Below are positions 14,601-27,000 of a stretch of 64,000 bases of DNA, piece by piece. Within the stretch, counting starts at the first letter, position 1, and every line of letters begins with the position of its first letter. Origin of the DNA: Strigops habroptila (Eukaryota > Chordata > Aves > Psittaciformes > Psittacidae). The notes below the pieces were generated by a model, which was not told the DNA's origin, made no database searches, and saw only the letters and a list, made by a program, of their open reading frames with translations. The translations under genes were made by a program, and so were the position numbers. The stretch covers positions 38,446,207 through 38,510,206 of the forward strand of contig NC_044283.2 in the NCBI RefSeq assembly GCF_004027225.2, read 5' to 3'.

Positions 14601-16574
14601 TCAGTGTTAAGCTATCCGATTACTAGGCTCTAACATACTGATGTGTATAACTGAAAATAAGCAACACTGAAAGCAGAAAATAACTGAAAAATTATTATTC
14701 ATAGAAACAGCATGGCAAAGGAAAACCTGTAGACTTGATTTCATGCCTTCAGTCAATAGTTGCATTAATTCAGGGAAAGTCACAGAAAGAAACAGGAATC
14801 AGTGTAATAGAATAATACCATTTCATCATAGGCAAAAATCTGTTTTCAAAATTGACACATAAACAAAGGAAATTTAATAACACAATTGGTATAAAAATTA
14901 ACAATACTTTGTTCTATTTCCATGTACCACCTAGGGACATTTAAGTTGACAAAAATGTTGAATGAGCATAGTACTTCCAGACATAGAAAGGTCCAACTTG
15001 GTGAAGAATTTCCCCAGAGCAATTTGTGGGTGTAGATCAGGAGAAACAGATGCAGCTGAGTAGGAAGTAATAGAAGTATTTGACAAATGGCTCCAGTGAA
15101 TCTCCAGAGTTTCTCTTGGTGACAAAGGAAGACAAATTTATGTCTTGGATCCATGCTGGAGAAGAATAATCATCATTATCAAAAATCAAGACTCAATTTA
15201 TTCAGCTTCAGTTGTACTCTTGATGAAATAATTACAGAAAAAAATATGGTTGGTCATAATAATCAAGAAAAAACACCAAGAAGATGTATTGCTTGGTATA
15301 TGGCCAACTACAGGGAGATGGATAGCTGTTGAGTGCTCTAAGACAGAGATGAATCAAAGAAAAATTCCAAATTGTTACTATTGCAATATGAATAACTGGA
15401 TTTTCTTGCTCAAAGGCAAAGAAGATTTTCTCACTACCTCTAGTTAATTCTGCAATGAATTGCCAAAAGATGAGGACAGAACCTAGGAAAAACTTTTCTA
15501 TTGACTGTGAAGTGAAAAATTCAGCTGATTCTTCCACTTTTTAGGATTATCAGCTCATCACAATTAAAACAGGAAAGGATGGTATTGTGTAAAAATGTTC
15601 CAGCTGGGCCAATGTGCTCAAATGGGTAAACACTGCTTGGATAGACACGTAATGAGTTAGCAGAGAACAGAGACTTTCTAAGACAACAGTTACAGTTATG
15701 GTATTCAGCAGCTAGTAACCTGTGCAGTAGTGTTCACCACATTTTTAAAGGCTATTGAAGAATTAGAATGGGTTCATTAACAATACTAAGTACTGCTGTT
15801 TGCAGGAAAACTCTCATATTAAGAGGAACTGGCAAGATTCTTTATGTCATTAAGAGATCATAGAAAGATGCTGATAAAAACATCAATAAGATTAACTAAA
15901 AAGACCTTTTGGCCTTGTCTCATATGAAATAATAACAAGAAAATGTTCAACGAAAGCAAAAAATAGCTTATTCAAAACTGGGGATTACTTTTTATTCACA
16001 CCATACACAGACTGAGGAGTGATTCTCAGTTATAGAAAGACACAAATATCATTTGGTCTCTCCTGTGGTTAGCAAAAGTTTCAAGAATTGATACATATGA
16101 AGCTCAGTGTTTTTTCAAAGAAATTTTGCATCCGTTCCCTTTTTTCGTTTAATCTTATTTTCTGAAAACTAAAGCATTAGTCTTAGAACAGGAAGAATAA
16201 ACCTGCTTCGATGCAACTTGTTCTAACCACCTTAAAGTGTTGATCAGATGAAATTGTTATTGTCTCTGGCTTTAAAACTAATTTTTGGCCTGCTATAACT
16301 ATAGCAGACGTTTTCATGTCTCTTCTGTGTGCTGTCAAAACACTGGTGTCTTGGACCCTGACTGACTTCACTACTGTTATCAAAGTACACAGAATGGAGA
16401 AGTCATCTGGTGTCTAGATGCAGGTACATCTTAATTTTGCCAGGACTGTCTCCTGTTCTCATCTTTTACCTTTAAAATTCTGACTACTTTCCAATTCGTA
16501 GTATATAGAAGACATGAAAAGGTTTCTATAAATTAAAAGAAAAGCTACTCGTAGTGATAAAATACTTGCTAACA

Positions 16575-16866
16575 ACTCTTAGAGACTGTAGTGGTAGGAC
16601 AAGGGATAATGGCTTCAAACTTAAACAGGGGAAGTTTGGATTAGATATCAGGAAGAAGTTCTTTACTGTAAGGGTGGTGAGGCACCGGAACAGGTCGCCC
16701 AAAGAAGTGGTGAATGCTCCATCCCTGGCAGTGTTCAAGGCCAGGTTGGACAGAGCCTTGGGCCACATGGTTCAGTGAGAGGTGTCCCTGCCCATGGCAG
16801 GGAGGTTGGAACTAGATGATCTTAAGGTCCTTTCCAACCCTAACTATTCTATGATTCTATGATTTT
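16575..16866 (+). mobile_element. CR1 non-LTR retrotransposon, 3'-end fragment
   Basis: This 5'-truncated CR1 copy of about 290 bases holds the last 60 or so codons of the CR1 reverse-transcriptase protein (motifs [18 protein letters not shown] and [14 protein letters not shown]), the stop near 16,776, and the short 3' UTR with ACTAGATGATCTTAAGG. The tail has repeated ATTCTATG units. It shares diagnostic residues ([10 protein letters not shown]) with the copy at 22,748 but not with the one at 31,483, so these two belong to the same subfamily. It is inactive, being far too short. Confidence 0.95.
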
Positions 16867-19800
16867 AGGAACACTGCCCAGATAGAAAGTGTTCAGACTC
16901 CTTTCTCCCTGTCAGATTGCCACTGAACGTTATAAACCCATGTTTCAGCCTAATCTGAGATTGCGCCTGAGGTGCACCATCCTTTGTGAGGCAGCAAGGC
17001 TTTAGGATCACAAGTCAGGGGCAGTGGAGGAGTCTTGTCAGTGGCATGCTGCAGTTTGTCCTTGAAGAGAGAGGCAAGGATGGCCTCAGCAGGGATAAGG
17101 ATAGCTTTGAGGGCTTTAAAAACTAGCTCCAATGCATGGGACCTCCCCAGTACCCACAAAGCCGATCAGAGGAAGCTGGATGCAGAGCACCTGAATATTT
17201 CACAGCCATAAAAGATGTTGCTGTAAAAGTGTCCTAGGTTTGTGGTTTGAAAATAATGTCACCTTGCTTTACACACAGACACCTAGCAGGATTTCCCTGT
17301 AAGAGTCTCCAGACACATTCTTGATTGAAAACTCCACACCTCTCTGAATACAGGTGCACTGATAGCCCACTAGCATGGGCCATGCTAACCAGCACTGCTT
17401 GCCTGGCTCTCCTGGCTGCACGTGTCTGCCTTTATCTTTTCCTCATCTCATGCATGAGTGTTAAGGCTTTCCGATGATGGTTTCGCTCTGTGTTTGCATA
17501 GAGAAAGTGTGTCAGGGGATATGCTATGTGACAGCATTCCTAGACTGTGTGTTTGGAGTAAACTAAGAGAATGATTAACAAGCAAATAGCCTTATTATAT
17601 TAAAAAAAGGTTAATGATTTTCATTCTTATACTCTGTTTTCACATTATATTTATGCACTAAGGTTTCAGTTGAACTAAAGTTATTTAGGCATTTCTGAAG
17701 AGTCTACACTTTAATGGGTTCAAATGACTAAGCTGAAAATGAAATTTCAGTAATTAAAGTGCATGTAAGGGGAGGTGTTTCATTTAGGTTTTTGTTTGTT
17801 TGCTTTCATCTAAAGGCCTCCAGTGTTTTCGTATCTATTCTATAAACAGGATAATATAAAATCATCTAGTTACAGAAGAAATGAAAAGCTGAATGATTCA
17901 TGATATTTATATGGCCCTAAAACATGTTGCAGAATTGTATTTACTACCCAGGAAAAAAAAATAGAATAATAAAACATCTTATTGAGTAGTTGATTATATG
18001 GTATTGCAAAAATCTGCCTTCCAGTGGAATCCTTTGTCCTGCATATGTACAACACTATAAATCTTGCTAAATATTTGTTTCAGAAATTGTCCAGAAGGAT
18101 GAACAGAGTGATTTTCCAGACCTAAATCATTTCAACACCAAATAGTACTCTGGAGAAAACTGTATTTCTCTTCTTGTTATTTGCAGACATATTAAGATCA
18201 CACACTGAGCTGCAGCAGCTCAGCTTTCTGGTCCTTTTGCTGGTTTGATAGTGACAAGATGGAAAAGACACAGCTCTGAGAGACCACCAAAATAAAAGTA
18301 GTTGATGAAGGGATAAAAACCCCATGGCAAAATTAAGGAACTAATGAATCCATTTCATTAGTAGTGACCTTACTAACAAATTAGAATTTTAGCCTGTGAA
18401 TTTGTATGAATTTGAAAACCTGAAGAAAGACTAGAACAAAGGGAATCTAGAAGTTTTTAATAAACTAAAATAACTTGTAAAGGTTTTGGTTTTTACAAAT
18501 GAAACCATTTTCCTAAGTTTTTACAAAGAGCCAGCAAAACCTACATTTTTCTATTAAACTTGTCAAACTGTCAGGTCAGCATTTAGCAAAGGAAAATTTT
18601 CCAGCTATGAAAATTTTGACTTGTAAGTTGTTTATGATTTAATACTTCTATTTAATGGTGTTCTGATTAATTTCCCCAAAGCATTTGCGGTTCTGTTCTG
18701 AGTTCACTGTTTCAATTTATAGTCAATAGTTGTGATTTTACAAATGCTGTAATGTGTATTTCTTCAACTGCAAAGAGTATTTTCTCCAAATGTACTGAAA
18801 GGATATCTTGTGCAATGTACCTTCCTATTAAAAACAATATGTACTTATGACTTAGGCACTTAATACTGTGCCTTTAATTCTCTGGTGAAAGCCTGATGCC
18901 ATACTTTTCCCATTTATACTTCAGGCTCCTGCCTGAAGTAGCATGCTTGCCAAAGACGATATTCACAGATCTTTAACAGCGGTAAGAAAAACACCCTACA
19001 TTACATCAGACCTCATTAAAAACTGAAAAGTAAGGAGTGGTTTTTCTCACTTCTGTCATTCATAACATGCATCAAATACAATTATGTGTGTGTGCACTTA
19101 TCAGTAACACTTTACCAGTTTTACCAGACTTCTAAGAGCCAGAAGTACTGATTCAGTTCAGGCTGGTTTTATCTAGGCTGATCAATTTTAACAAATTGAT
19201 TTTTAAAATATGGGGGCCTGATTCCAGTCTATCTCTGGCAAAAATGAGGAGTTACCTCTAGTACTGTCAAGTATGAATGTACTGTACAGCTGTTATGAGA
19301 CCAGATTAAGACCTGTTATCATGTCTGTTTGATTAAATTCTCCTGAAAAGCTAATTGAAAAGTTAGGGCTTGAAACATATTTTCAAGAGATTTACATCTC
19401 TTTAATGCAGGCATCCAGCTAGAGAGCTGTGTAAAAGACACTAATGTCTGTTTATTTATGTTAATGTTCATATAAAGAAAGTTTAGTGCGAAATATCTTT
19501 TTCTTCATGGAGGGGAAAAAAAACTTTCTTCAGCTGGCAAGTCACTTCTTTGTCTTCAAAATGGTTTTGGGTTTGTTTTTTTTCTGGCAGGCTCAGGTTA
19601 AAGGAATAACAATCATAAATGCCTCAAGAGAAGTATCCTTGCAAGTGCAGCGTAGAACTGTGGAATCTACAAAAAAGGGAAAAGAGACATTTCCTAAGCA
19701 CAGCCACAATCTCTATCATTTACACTCTAAACCTCTTCGGATTGCAAATAAACAAATAAGCTTCTTGCATCTAGTCCTTACTTCTGAAAAAGAACTGCAT

Positions 19801-22747
19801 CATATAGAAAGACCCTAAAAGCCACGTGGAAAGGTAGATTTTATGCATCTTAAAAAAAAAAAATGAAATAAAAAAGAAAGTTCAACACCTATTTGTCAAA
19901 ACTCTCATTTCCTATTAAGTAAATGAAATTGAATTGTTGGTGTTACAGTGGTTTAGTGGATTTCTCCTCTTCTAAATGAACACAACCTGCTGGATGCAGC
20001 AATTTCATTAAAAATGTGCTTTTACAGGGTTGGGGGCTTTAGGAGCTGCACAAACCCAGCAGACTTTATGAGTTTTCAGACCAGTTTCTTTCATAGGGTG
20101 CGAGTGAATATCTCCCAGTTCCCAGAGAGCCTCCCTTCACAAGTAAAAAGAACAGAGATAAGTTGAGAGATGCAAAGTAAGCAAAAAATATAATTAAAAC
20201 ATACTTGCATTCTCAGTCTATTGCAGCTGCTAATCTTACTGATTAGCCGTTCTTCCATCTATGAGTTCTCCCAAAGATTTACTCACAGGGGGTCCAAGCC
20301 TAAAATCACTCTAGTTTTCAAGGATGCCAATGAGCAAATATTCAGATGTAATTTCATGTAGGCTGAAAACTAGTACACCTACAGTATGAAGTGACAAAAC
20401 ATGTGTCTACTTTAAACCTATGAAGTTAATGGGATCATTTACATATATGTTAAGTGCATATTATATACACTTGCTGCATCAACACTGGCATTCCCTTTAC
20501 ATGCAGGACGTTCAAACACGAAGACAAGAAAATCGGGATCTTAAACACAGTTTTCCTCCACTTGATATCTGCAAGATACACTTCATGGCCAGAAAGTGAA
20601 AATAAAAACCAGGTAAATTCTGTGTTACTGAACTAATATCAGACAGCTGACCATAATTTTCCACTTACATCCCAGTTTGCATAAGTGTTAAATATCAGCC
20701 CTGCTGGTGTTTTATGAACTTTACTCATAACGGTTACAGATGGTACTAAAACCAAATTCATTGTTTGGCTGTTCTTTACACTCCTTTTGTTGTACGTGTG
20801 GGTTATACATCTGTCGGAAAAGCATGCCAAGACAAAAGACTTTTGGCCAAAAAAATGTAGAAAACAGGTGCTTGAATGTTCAAAAAAAGATGGTCTGAAC
20901 GTGTAGTATAAGATGCTCCTGAATGCTCGCGTTCTGCTCCCCCATTTCAGTGAGACATTTCTGTACTATATGAGTCCGTTATCCTACATCAAGTCTGTCT
21001 ATGTGTGGCAGCTCTCCCGCCAGTACCAGGAAAGCCATTGGTGAATCGCTACCCAAAATGCCCATACCTCATGATGACGGTCTTGACAACCATTAAGTCC
21101 TTCCACATGCTCCTCCTATCATCCCAAGCTGAAATGTTTCTGTTTATGGAGACTCGTAACCAGTTGTTCCCTTCATATCCTCAGGATGAGTCTCCTCCAT
21201 CCTCCGGAGGAGAGTTTTTGATCAAGAAGTGCCTTAGTTCATGCTAAGCATTGTGAAAGGAGAGGGCAACAAGAGAGTTTTCCCCTTCCAGATCCATAAA
21301 TGATATTTCAGATATTCAATTGCCAAATTCCAAAGGTGTTTATACACTTCTTTATCTACCAGCATTCAAGGGCAATCACAGTACACGCCTAGAAAAATGC
21401 AGTTGTATGGAAAATCTCATACATGGGAGTTTGGCTTGTAGTTGGGATTACATGCTGTTTTGACATGTTCTTTTGGGGGGAAGTAGACTCACCCTGAGGG
21501 GTTTTGTGCTAGTTCAGCACTTTGCCTCCCCAGCTGTCATGTATCTGCCATGTCCCACCATACTCTGTTATCCAAGGCTGCCACTTACACCTTTCATTCA
21601 ATAATCTTCTGTTCACATAGGGATTGCTTTCTTCTGGCCCATTCCCAGCCAGAAGATAGAGCCACCTCTCCAATGGCTCTGCCATCCCTACTTTCCCAGG
21701 ATGGGAGCTGGGTGCATGCACTGGTGGATCTCTGTGTAGTATTAAGAAATTTCATCCCAAGATTTTTTTCACACTGTAAGTATGTTTAAGATTTCACGAA
21801 TACTTCAGTGGTTATTAAAATCAAACCCTTACAGATAAGAGAATGCAGATAGCTACCAGTCAAGCTAAATAAATACCAAACACACAGAGAAGTCCACCCA
21901 GGCATTTCTGGGTACGTGGATTTATGCCTTCATACACACCTACCATGTGGAATATTTTGCATTCCCAGTTCTGAAAACTGTGCCCTGCTATTTGTTTGCA
22001 CATATATGGTCATGGATTACCTCACAGCATAAACATCTGTATTTGCAAGATGGGCCTGTAAAAATTCTTACAGTTCATGTCTTCTCTGTCTTAAGCCATT
22101 TAAAAGCTCATCACTCTAATTTCTTAATTTTTAACTACTGTATGAATGATTTTACCACTGTAGCAAATGTTTCCAATATTTTCTCAGACACAAAACCACT
22201 AAGCAATCTTTATATTTACTATGTCTTACTTTAATATATAAATCAAAAGACAATAACAAGCCTAATGTCAAAGAAAATTTTTGACACTTCATACATTAAA
22301 CAAAAGCAGCTGATAAACAGTTTAGATGAAATTATGGCTTGAAATGTAGTTCCCAAGAGGACTGTGGTTCATAAATTGCTTTTATACTGCCTCTGTCATT
22401 GTTGATTTGAGATATGCACAAGACACCCACAGTCATTACCAGTACTACCATTACTTAACCTGCCTTTGCTCTCACTGATATTTAGACACATGGAGACTAC
22501 CAACCATCTATTTCTGTGAAAAATGTGTTGTTTGGTTGTCAGCACATCTGTAGCATGTTGCCTTCTATTTGAAAGTTTGACTTATAATAAAAAATTTGGA
22601 AGAAAATCAGACTTTCAGTTTTGACTATGCTTGAATCCCAGAAGCTTCTGTAGCTACTTGGGGTATTCAAGGGGAGGGTGTTTTCTGCTTGGTACAAAAG
22701 ACATTTGGTATTTGATTGGTAATTGGCTTAATCTCATCAACTCACAA
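16867..22747. other. Intergenic, gene-poor AT-rich DNA
   Basis: No gene or clear repeat. A somewhat GC-richer patch at about 16,940-17,170 contains only short frames. A10-A12 runs occur near 19,852. An open frame at 19,486-19,818 (110 codons) has no recognisable domain. Confidence 0.75.
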
Positions 22748-23907
22748 AGGTGAATTACAGACCAGTCAGTCTCACCTCTGTGCCTGGCAGGATCATGGAG
22801 CAGATTCTCCTGGAAACCATGCTAAAACACATGAAAAACAACGAAGTGGTTGGTGACAGCCAACAAGGCTTCACTAAGGGGAAATCATGCCTGACCCATT
22901 TGATGGCCTTCTATGATGGGGCTACAGAACCAATGGGTAAGGGCGAAGCAATTGACGTCATCTACCTGGATTTGTGCAAAGCGTTTGACACTGTCCTACA
23001 TGACATCCTTGTCTCTAAACTGGAGAGATATCAATTTGATGGATGGACCACCTGGTGGATAAAGAACTGGCTGGATGGCCACATGCAGAGTTGCGGTCAA
23101 CTGCTCAATGTCCAATTGGAGACCGGTAACGAGTGGTGTCCCTCAGGGGTTGGTGTTGGCTCTGATCTTGTTCAACATCCTTGTAAGGTGGGCTGATGCC
23201 AGCCTCATGAAGTTCAACCAAGCCAAGTGCAAGGTCCTATACCTGGGTCGGGGCAATCCCAGGCGCAGCTATAAGTTGGGCAGTGAAGTGATTCAGAGCA
23301 GCCCTGCGGAGAAGGACTTGGGAGTGTTGGTTGATGAGAAACTGAACATGAGCCAGCTTCAGTGTGCACTCACAGCCCAGAAAGCCAACCGTATCCTGGG
23401 CTGCATCAGAAGAAGTATGACCAGCAGGTCAAAGGAGGTGATCCTGCTCCTGTACTCTGGTCTTATGAGATCCCACTGGGAGTACTGTGTGGAGTTCTGG
23501 TGTCCTCAATATAAGAAGGACATGGAGCTGTTGGAGCAAGTCCAGAAGAGCACCATGAGGATGATAAGGGGCTGGAGCACCTCCCATATGAAGACAGGCT
23601 AAGAAAGTTGGGGCTGTTCAGCCTGGAGAAGAGAAGGCTGAGTGGAGACCTCATAGCAGCCTGCCAGTATCTGAAGGGGGCCTATAAGAATGCCTGAGAG
23701 GGACTCTTCATGAGGCACTGTAGTGATAGGACAAGGGATAATGGGTTCAAACTTAAACAGGGGAAGTTTGGATTAGATATAAGGAAGAAGTTCTTTACTG
23801 TGAGGGTGGTGAGGCACTGGAACAGGTCACCCAAAGAAGTGGTGAATGCTCCATCCCTGACAGTGTTCAAGGCCAGGCTGGATAGAGCCTTGGGCGACAT
23901 GGTCTAG
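22748..23907 (+). pseudogene. CR1 ORF2 reverse-transcriptase remnant
   Basis: In an intact element this protein carries endonuclease and reverse-transcriptase domains that copy CR1 RNA at the target site. Here the endonuclease is absent through 5' truncation. The reading frame starts in the RT domain, changes frame near 23,085 (before the GVPQG motif) and near 23,565, and meets TGA at 23,695 before the normal end at TAG 23,905-23,907. About 41 codons, including the FADD metal-binding motif, are missing between LFNIL and VRWADA. That loss is in frame, so it may have preceded the frameshifts. No function can remain. Confidence 0.93.
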
Positions 23908-24000
23908 TGTGAGGCATCCCTGCCCATGGCAGGGGGGTTGGAACTAGATGATCTTAAGGTCCTTTCCAACCCTAACCATTCTATGATTCTGTGATTCTAT
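22748..24000 (+). mobile_element. CR1 non-LTR retrotransposon, 5'-truncated, with internal deletion
   Basis: A copy of about 1.25 kb starts inside the reverse transcriptase ([12 protein letters not shown]) and runs to the CR1 tail (ACCATTCTATGATTCTGTG). It retains the fingers/palm start and GVPQG, but jumps from LFNIL directly to VRWADA. This removes the stretch with the catalytic FADD motif that is present in the copy at 31,483. Frameshifts occur near 23,085 and 23,565, and there is a TGA at 23,695-23,697. It is a dead relic of the same subfamily as the copy at 16,575. Confidence 0.96.
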
Positions 24001-27000
24001 TTCAAGTTCATCAGTACTCCATTGCATCACAGCTTTCAAATCTCTTTGAATGACATGCGTTCTTTTTCTTTTACTCTTAATCTTTTTCTATAGCTAAATG
24101 TGACCACACAAATCACTGCTTCAAAGATTCTGGTCTGTTTATTACCAGAACATTTATTTTTACTTGGAAATGAATATGCTAGTGTTCACCTTATATATGG
24201 GAAATGGGAATAGTTTGTGTGGAACTAGCCATTATGATCTACAGCAAGGTTCAGAGCAAGAACTTCATTTCTTGTTCAGTTCTGGTGGAAGAAAGTGTTT
24301 TTCAGAATACCTGAGATTGTGTAATATTGTACTTTTCACATGAAGGTTTTGGTCCTTCAAAATTGCACTCTCCATGCAAACATTTTCCTCTCATAGGAAC
24401 AGAATGGTTCATTGAGCTGTGTTCTCTCTTATTTCACCACTGAATACTTCAAAAGAGAGTTAAGAGAGAGCTACAAGTTAACTCAAGCATTCACTGTAGA
24501 AATGTTCTAATAACAATGAATTATAAATAAAACATCCATGGATGAATCTTGCAAAATGATATATTTATTAAGTGTACCACTTGGGTGTTTTATAGGTCAA
24601 GGTACCCTCTCTCTACAAGCAAAGGTGGTAAGCTCCTCAAAATGCCCTTAATCATTATGATAACTATGTGACAGCACATTTGCTGAAAGCTATACAAATG
24701 GAGCATTGTACCTGAATGGTAACTATATGCTTTCAGCACAAACAAAACTAATAGATTTTAAGAGAGACTTTATGCCTTCATGAGCAACTAGTCTTTAAAG
24801 AGTATACATCCTTAGCACAAATCCTGATGATGAAGTATGTGCAAGCAGAACTCTTAAAAAGAGCGTATATGAAAGAGAGTCTACATGGTCCAGCAGATTT
24901 CCTATTTGCTGTGCTTTTAGTTCACTTTTCTAACACCTCTATGCAGAGATTTCACAGCAATACGCACTCGTTTGAAGAAACAAGTGGGTCTATCTGAAAT
25001 AAACCATAAATACATTCCCACTCCTCTCCTCATGACATTTGTTGCCATTGTTTCATAAGGAATGGTACAGCTAGCTGATAGCACCATTTATTTTTTTTCA
25101 TCCTGACATTTGTTACTAGTAGGTGTCACTGACACTGCAGAAAAAACATAGAAGCTGGCTGGCAGCTAGCAGGCAGATTTGTAAAGTGAGCCTTGGGCAA
25201 CTGTGTGAGTACAGTGCTTTGGGGCCAAACCAAGAAGTACAAACACCTATTGCGCTCATACAAGTCATGAATTTTTCAGTGGGGAGATTCACACCAATAA
25301 ATTGGGTGCATGCAATTAGCTTAGAAAAAATTAACCAGAAGTGGAAGACACCTAACCTGTACTATTTGTCAGGGAAGGTTGACATTGCCTTTTTTTGTTG
25401 TTTTATATCCTTATTTATTTTAACTATAATGGAAAGGCTGCTGCTTCAGTTCCAATGCCATTAAAGCACATAATTCATTCCCAAAAGCCACAAGCTTTTC
25501 CTTATTTTCTTTCTTTCTACTTTCCTTTTCTAATTTTTGTAATTTTTCCTTTTTTTTTTTTTTTTTTGAGGGAGTGGGTGTAAAACTAATCCAGTGAAGG
25601 ATTTATCCTTTTATGGTATGAGAAGTTGAGCTCACCTTTGGGCTGTGTCCAAAGGAAAAATCTACAGAGAAGAAACATATTCCTGGAGGGCCATTAAACT
25701 TGCATTAGGCATTAACATTGATAGTATGTTGATCTAGCTTCTGTCCTCTCTACTGCCCTTATTAAAGTGACTACCTTTCCTTCATCAGATCCCACTCCTT
25801 TTTACTGAAGTCCCTGCTACCTTCAATACGTGAGTCCAAACTCTTCTTCAAACTTTCACCTTCTTAGAGCTTCCTTCATTTTTGTCCCTCTTAGCAAAGT
25901 AACTTCTCCTCGCTTCCTCCTTTTTTATTTCTCACTGCAAAAAGAGAAATCCACAACGAGATTCAGAGCATATCCAGACAGGATTGTCTTTGGTGTTCAG
26001 GACAGGAATCAGAAGGATTTTAGCTGCCTTGTATCTAAGCTAGAGATTCAGAAATCCTGCGCTTTAGTACAGCCTAACTCTGGAGGCTCCTAAATTCAGC
26101 CAGTATTAACTCCACTGTGGACCACAGAGTTTCTACTCAGATATGAGCTCCCTACTTGAATGCACCCTGACTTTAGCTAATAGTGGCTGTTTACCCTCTG
26201 CCTGGCCTTCTGGACAGAGCAATCAGTGAGGGCTACTCAAGAACCAGGTATCAACCTTTTCCCCCTCAAGAAGCCATCAGCACATGTGCAGGAGGGCAAA
26301 AGACATCTGAATGAGATCAGTAGCTCTTAGCAACTCTGCTCCTTTGCTTTCCAATGTCTCTGTCCTGCCCTGGCCTTTCAGGCTTTGTAATGCTGCTGGG
26401 ACTGTGCTGCTCTCCCCTGACCCCCACACTTGCAGCAGTGGCAAGGTCAGTCCTCAGTCTGGCAAAGACATGGAGATATTCCAAAGGGACCAAAGATGAG
26501 TCTGCATGCACTCAAAAAGAGTGAAGTCAGCCAGGCTGCTAGGTGGATGTTGACGGGGCAGTAGGAGCTGATCATGAGCAGAACTGGTACATGGGACACG
26601 ATTAATGTATGTGCCAAGGGACACCCTTACCTTACTTCTGGAGATTAAATGTGCTCAAAAGTAGATGTGTTTCATTTCTACATTTCCCCCTCTGTTTTGT
26701 CATTTTTCTTGATTACTCTATTATATTCCCAGTTATTTGTTATCCCCAGTGTTCTTTCTCCTGTATGGCTTTCTCAGACAAATCCTAGGCCAAAATTCAG
26801 GTCAAATCCCTCCATCTTTCCTTGTGACTACCTAAAACTTTCTCCAAACCTCCTGACCTCATCTCCCTTCTATTACTCTATACAGTAATTCATACTGAAA
26901 ATTATCATGGTTACCCTATCCACTGATCAGCATTTCTAAGTTGGCCAGGGTCATGTGTATAGCATTTTCTAGGTTAGGTTACTAACATCAAGCAAGGTAT

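Larger units (their letters stand above)
9366..16574. other. Intergenic, gene-poor AT-rich DNA
   Basis: Apart from the poly-A run, the TTG repeat and a short (AT)n at about 10,857-10,868, I see nothing assignable. Open frames are at most about 108 codons, lack family features, and are scattered on both strands. Confidence 0.75.
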
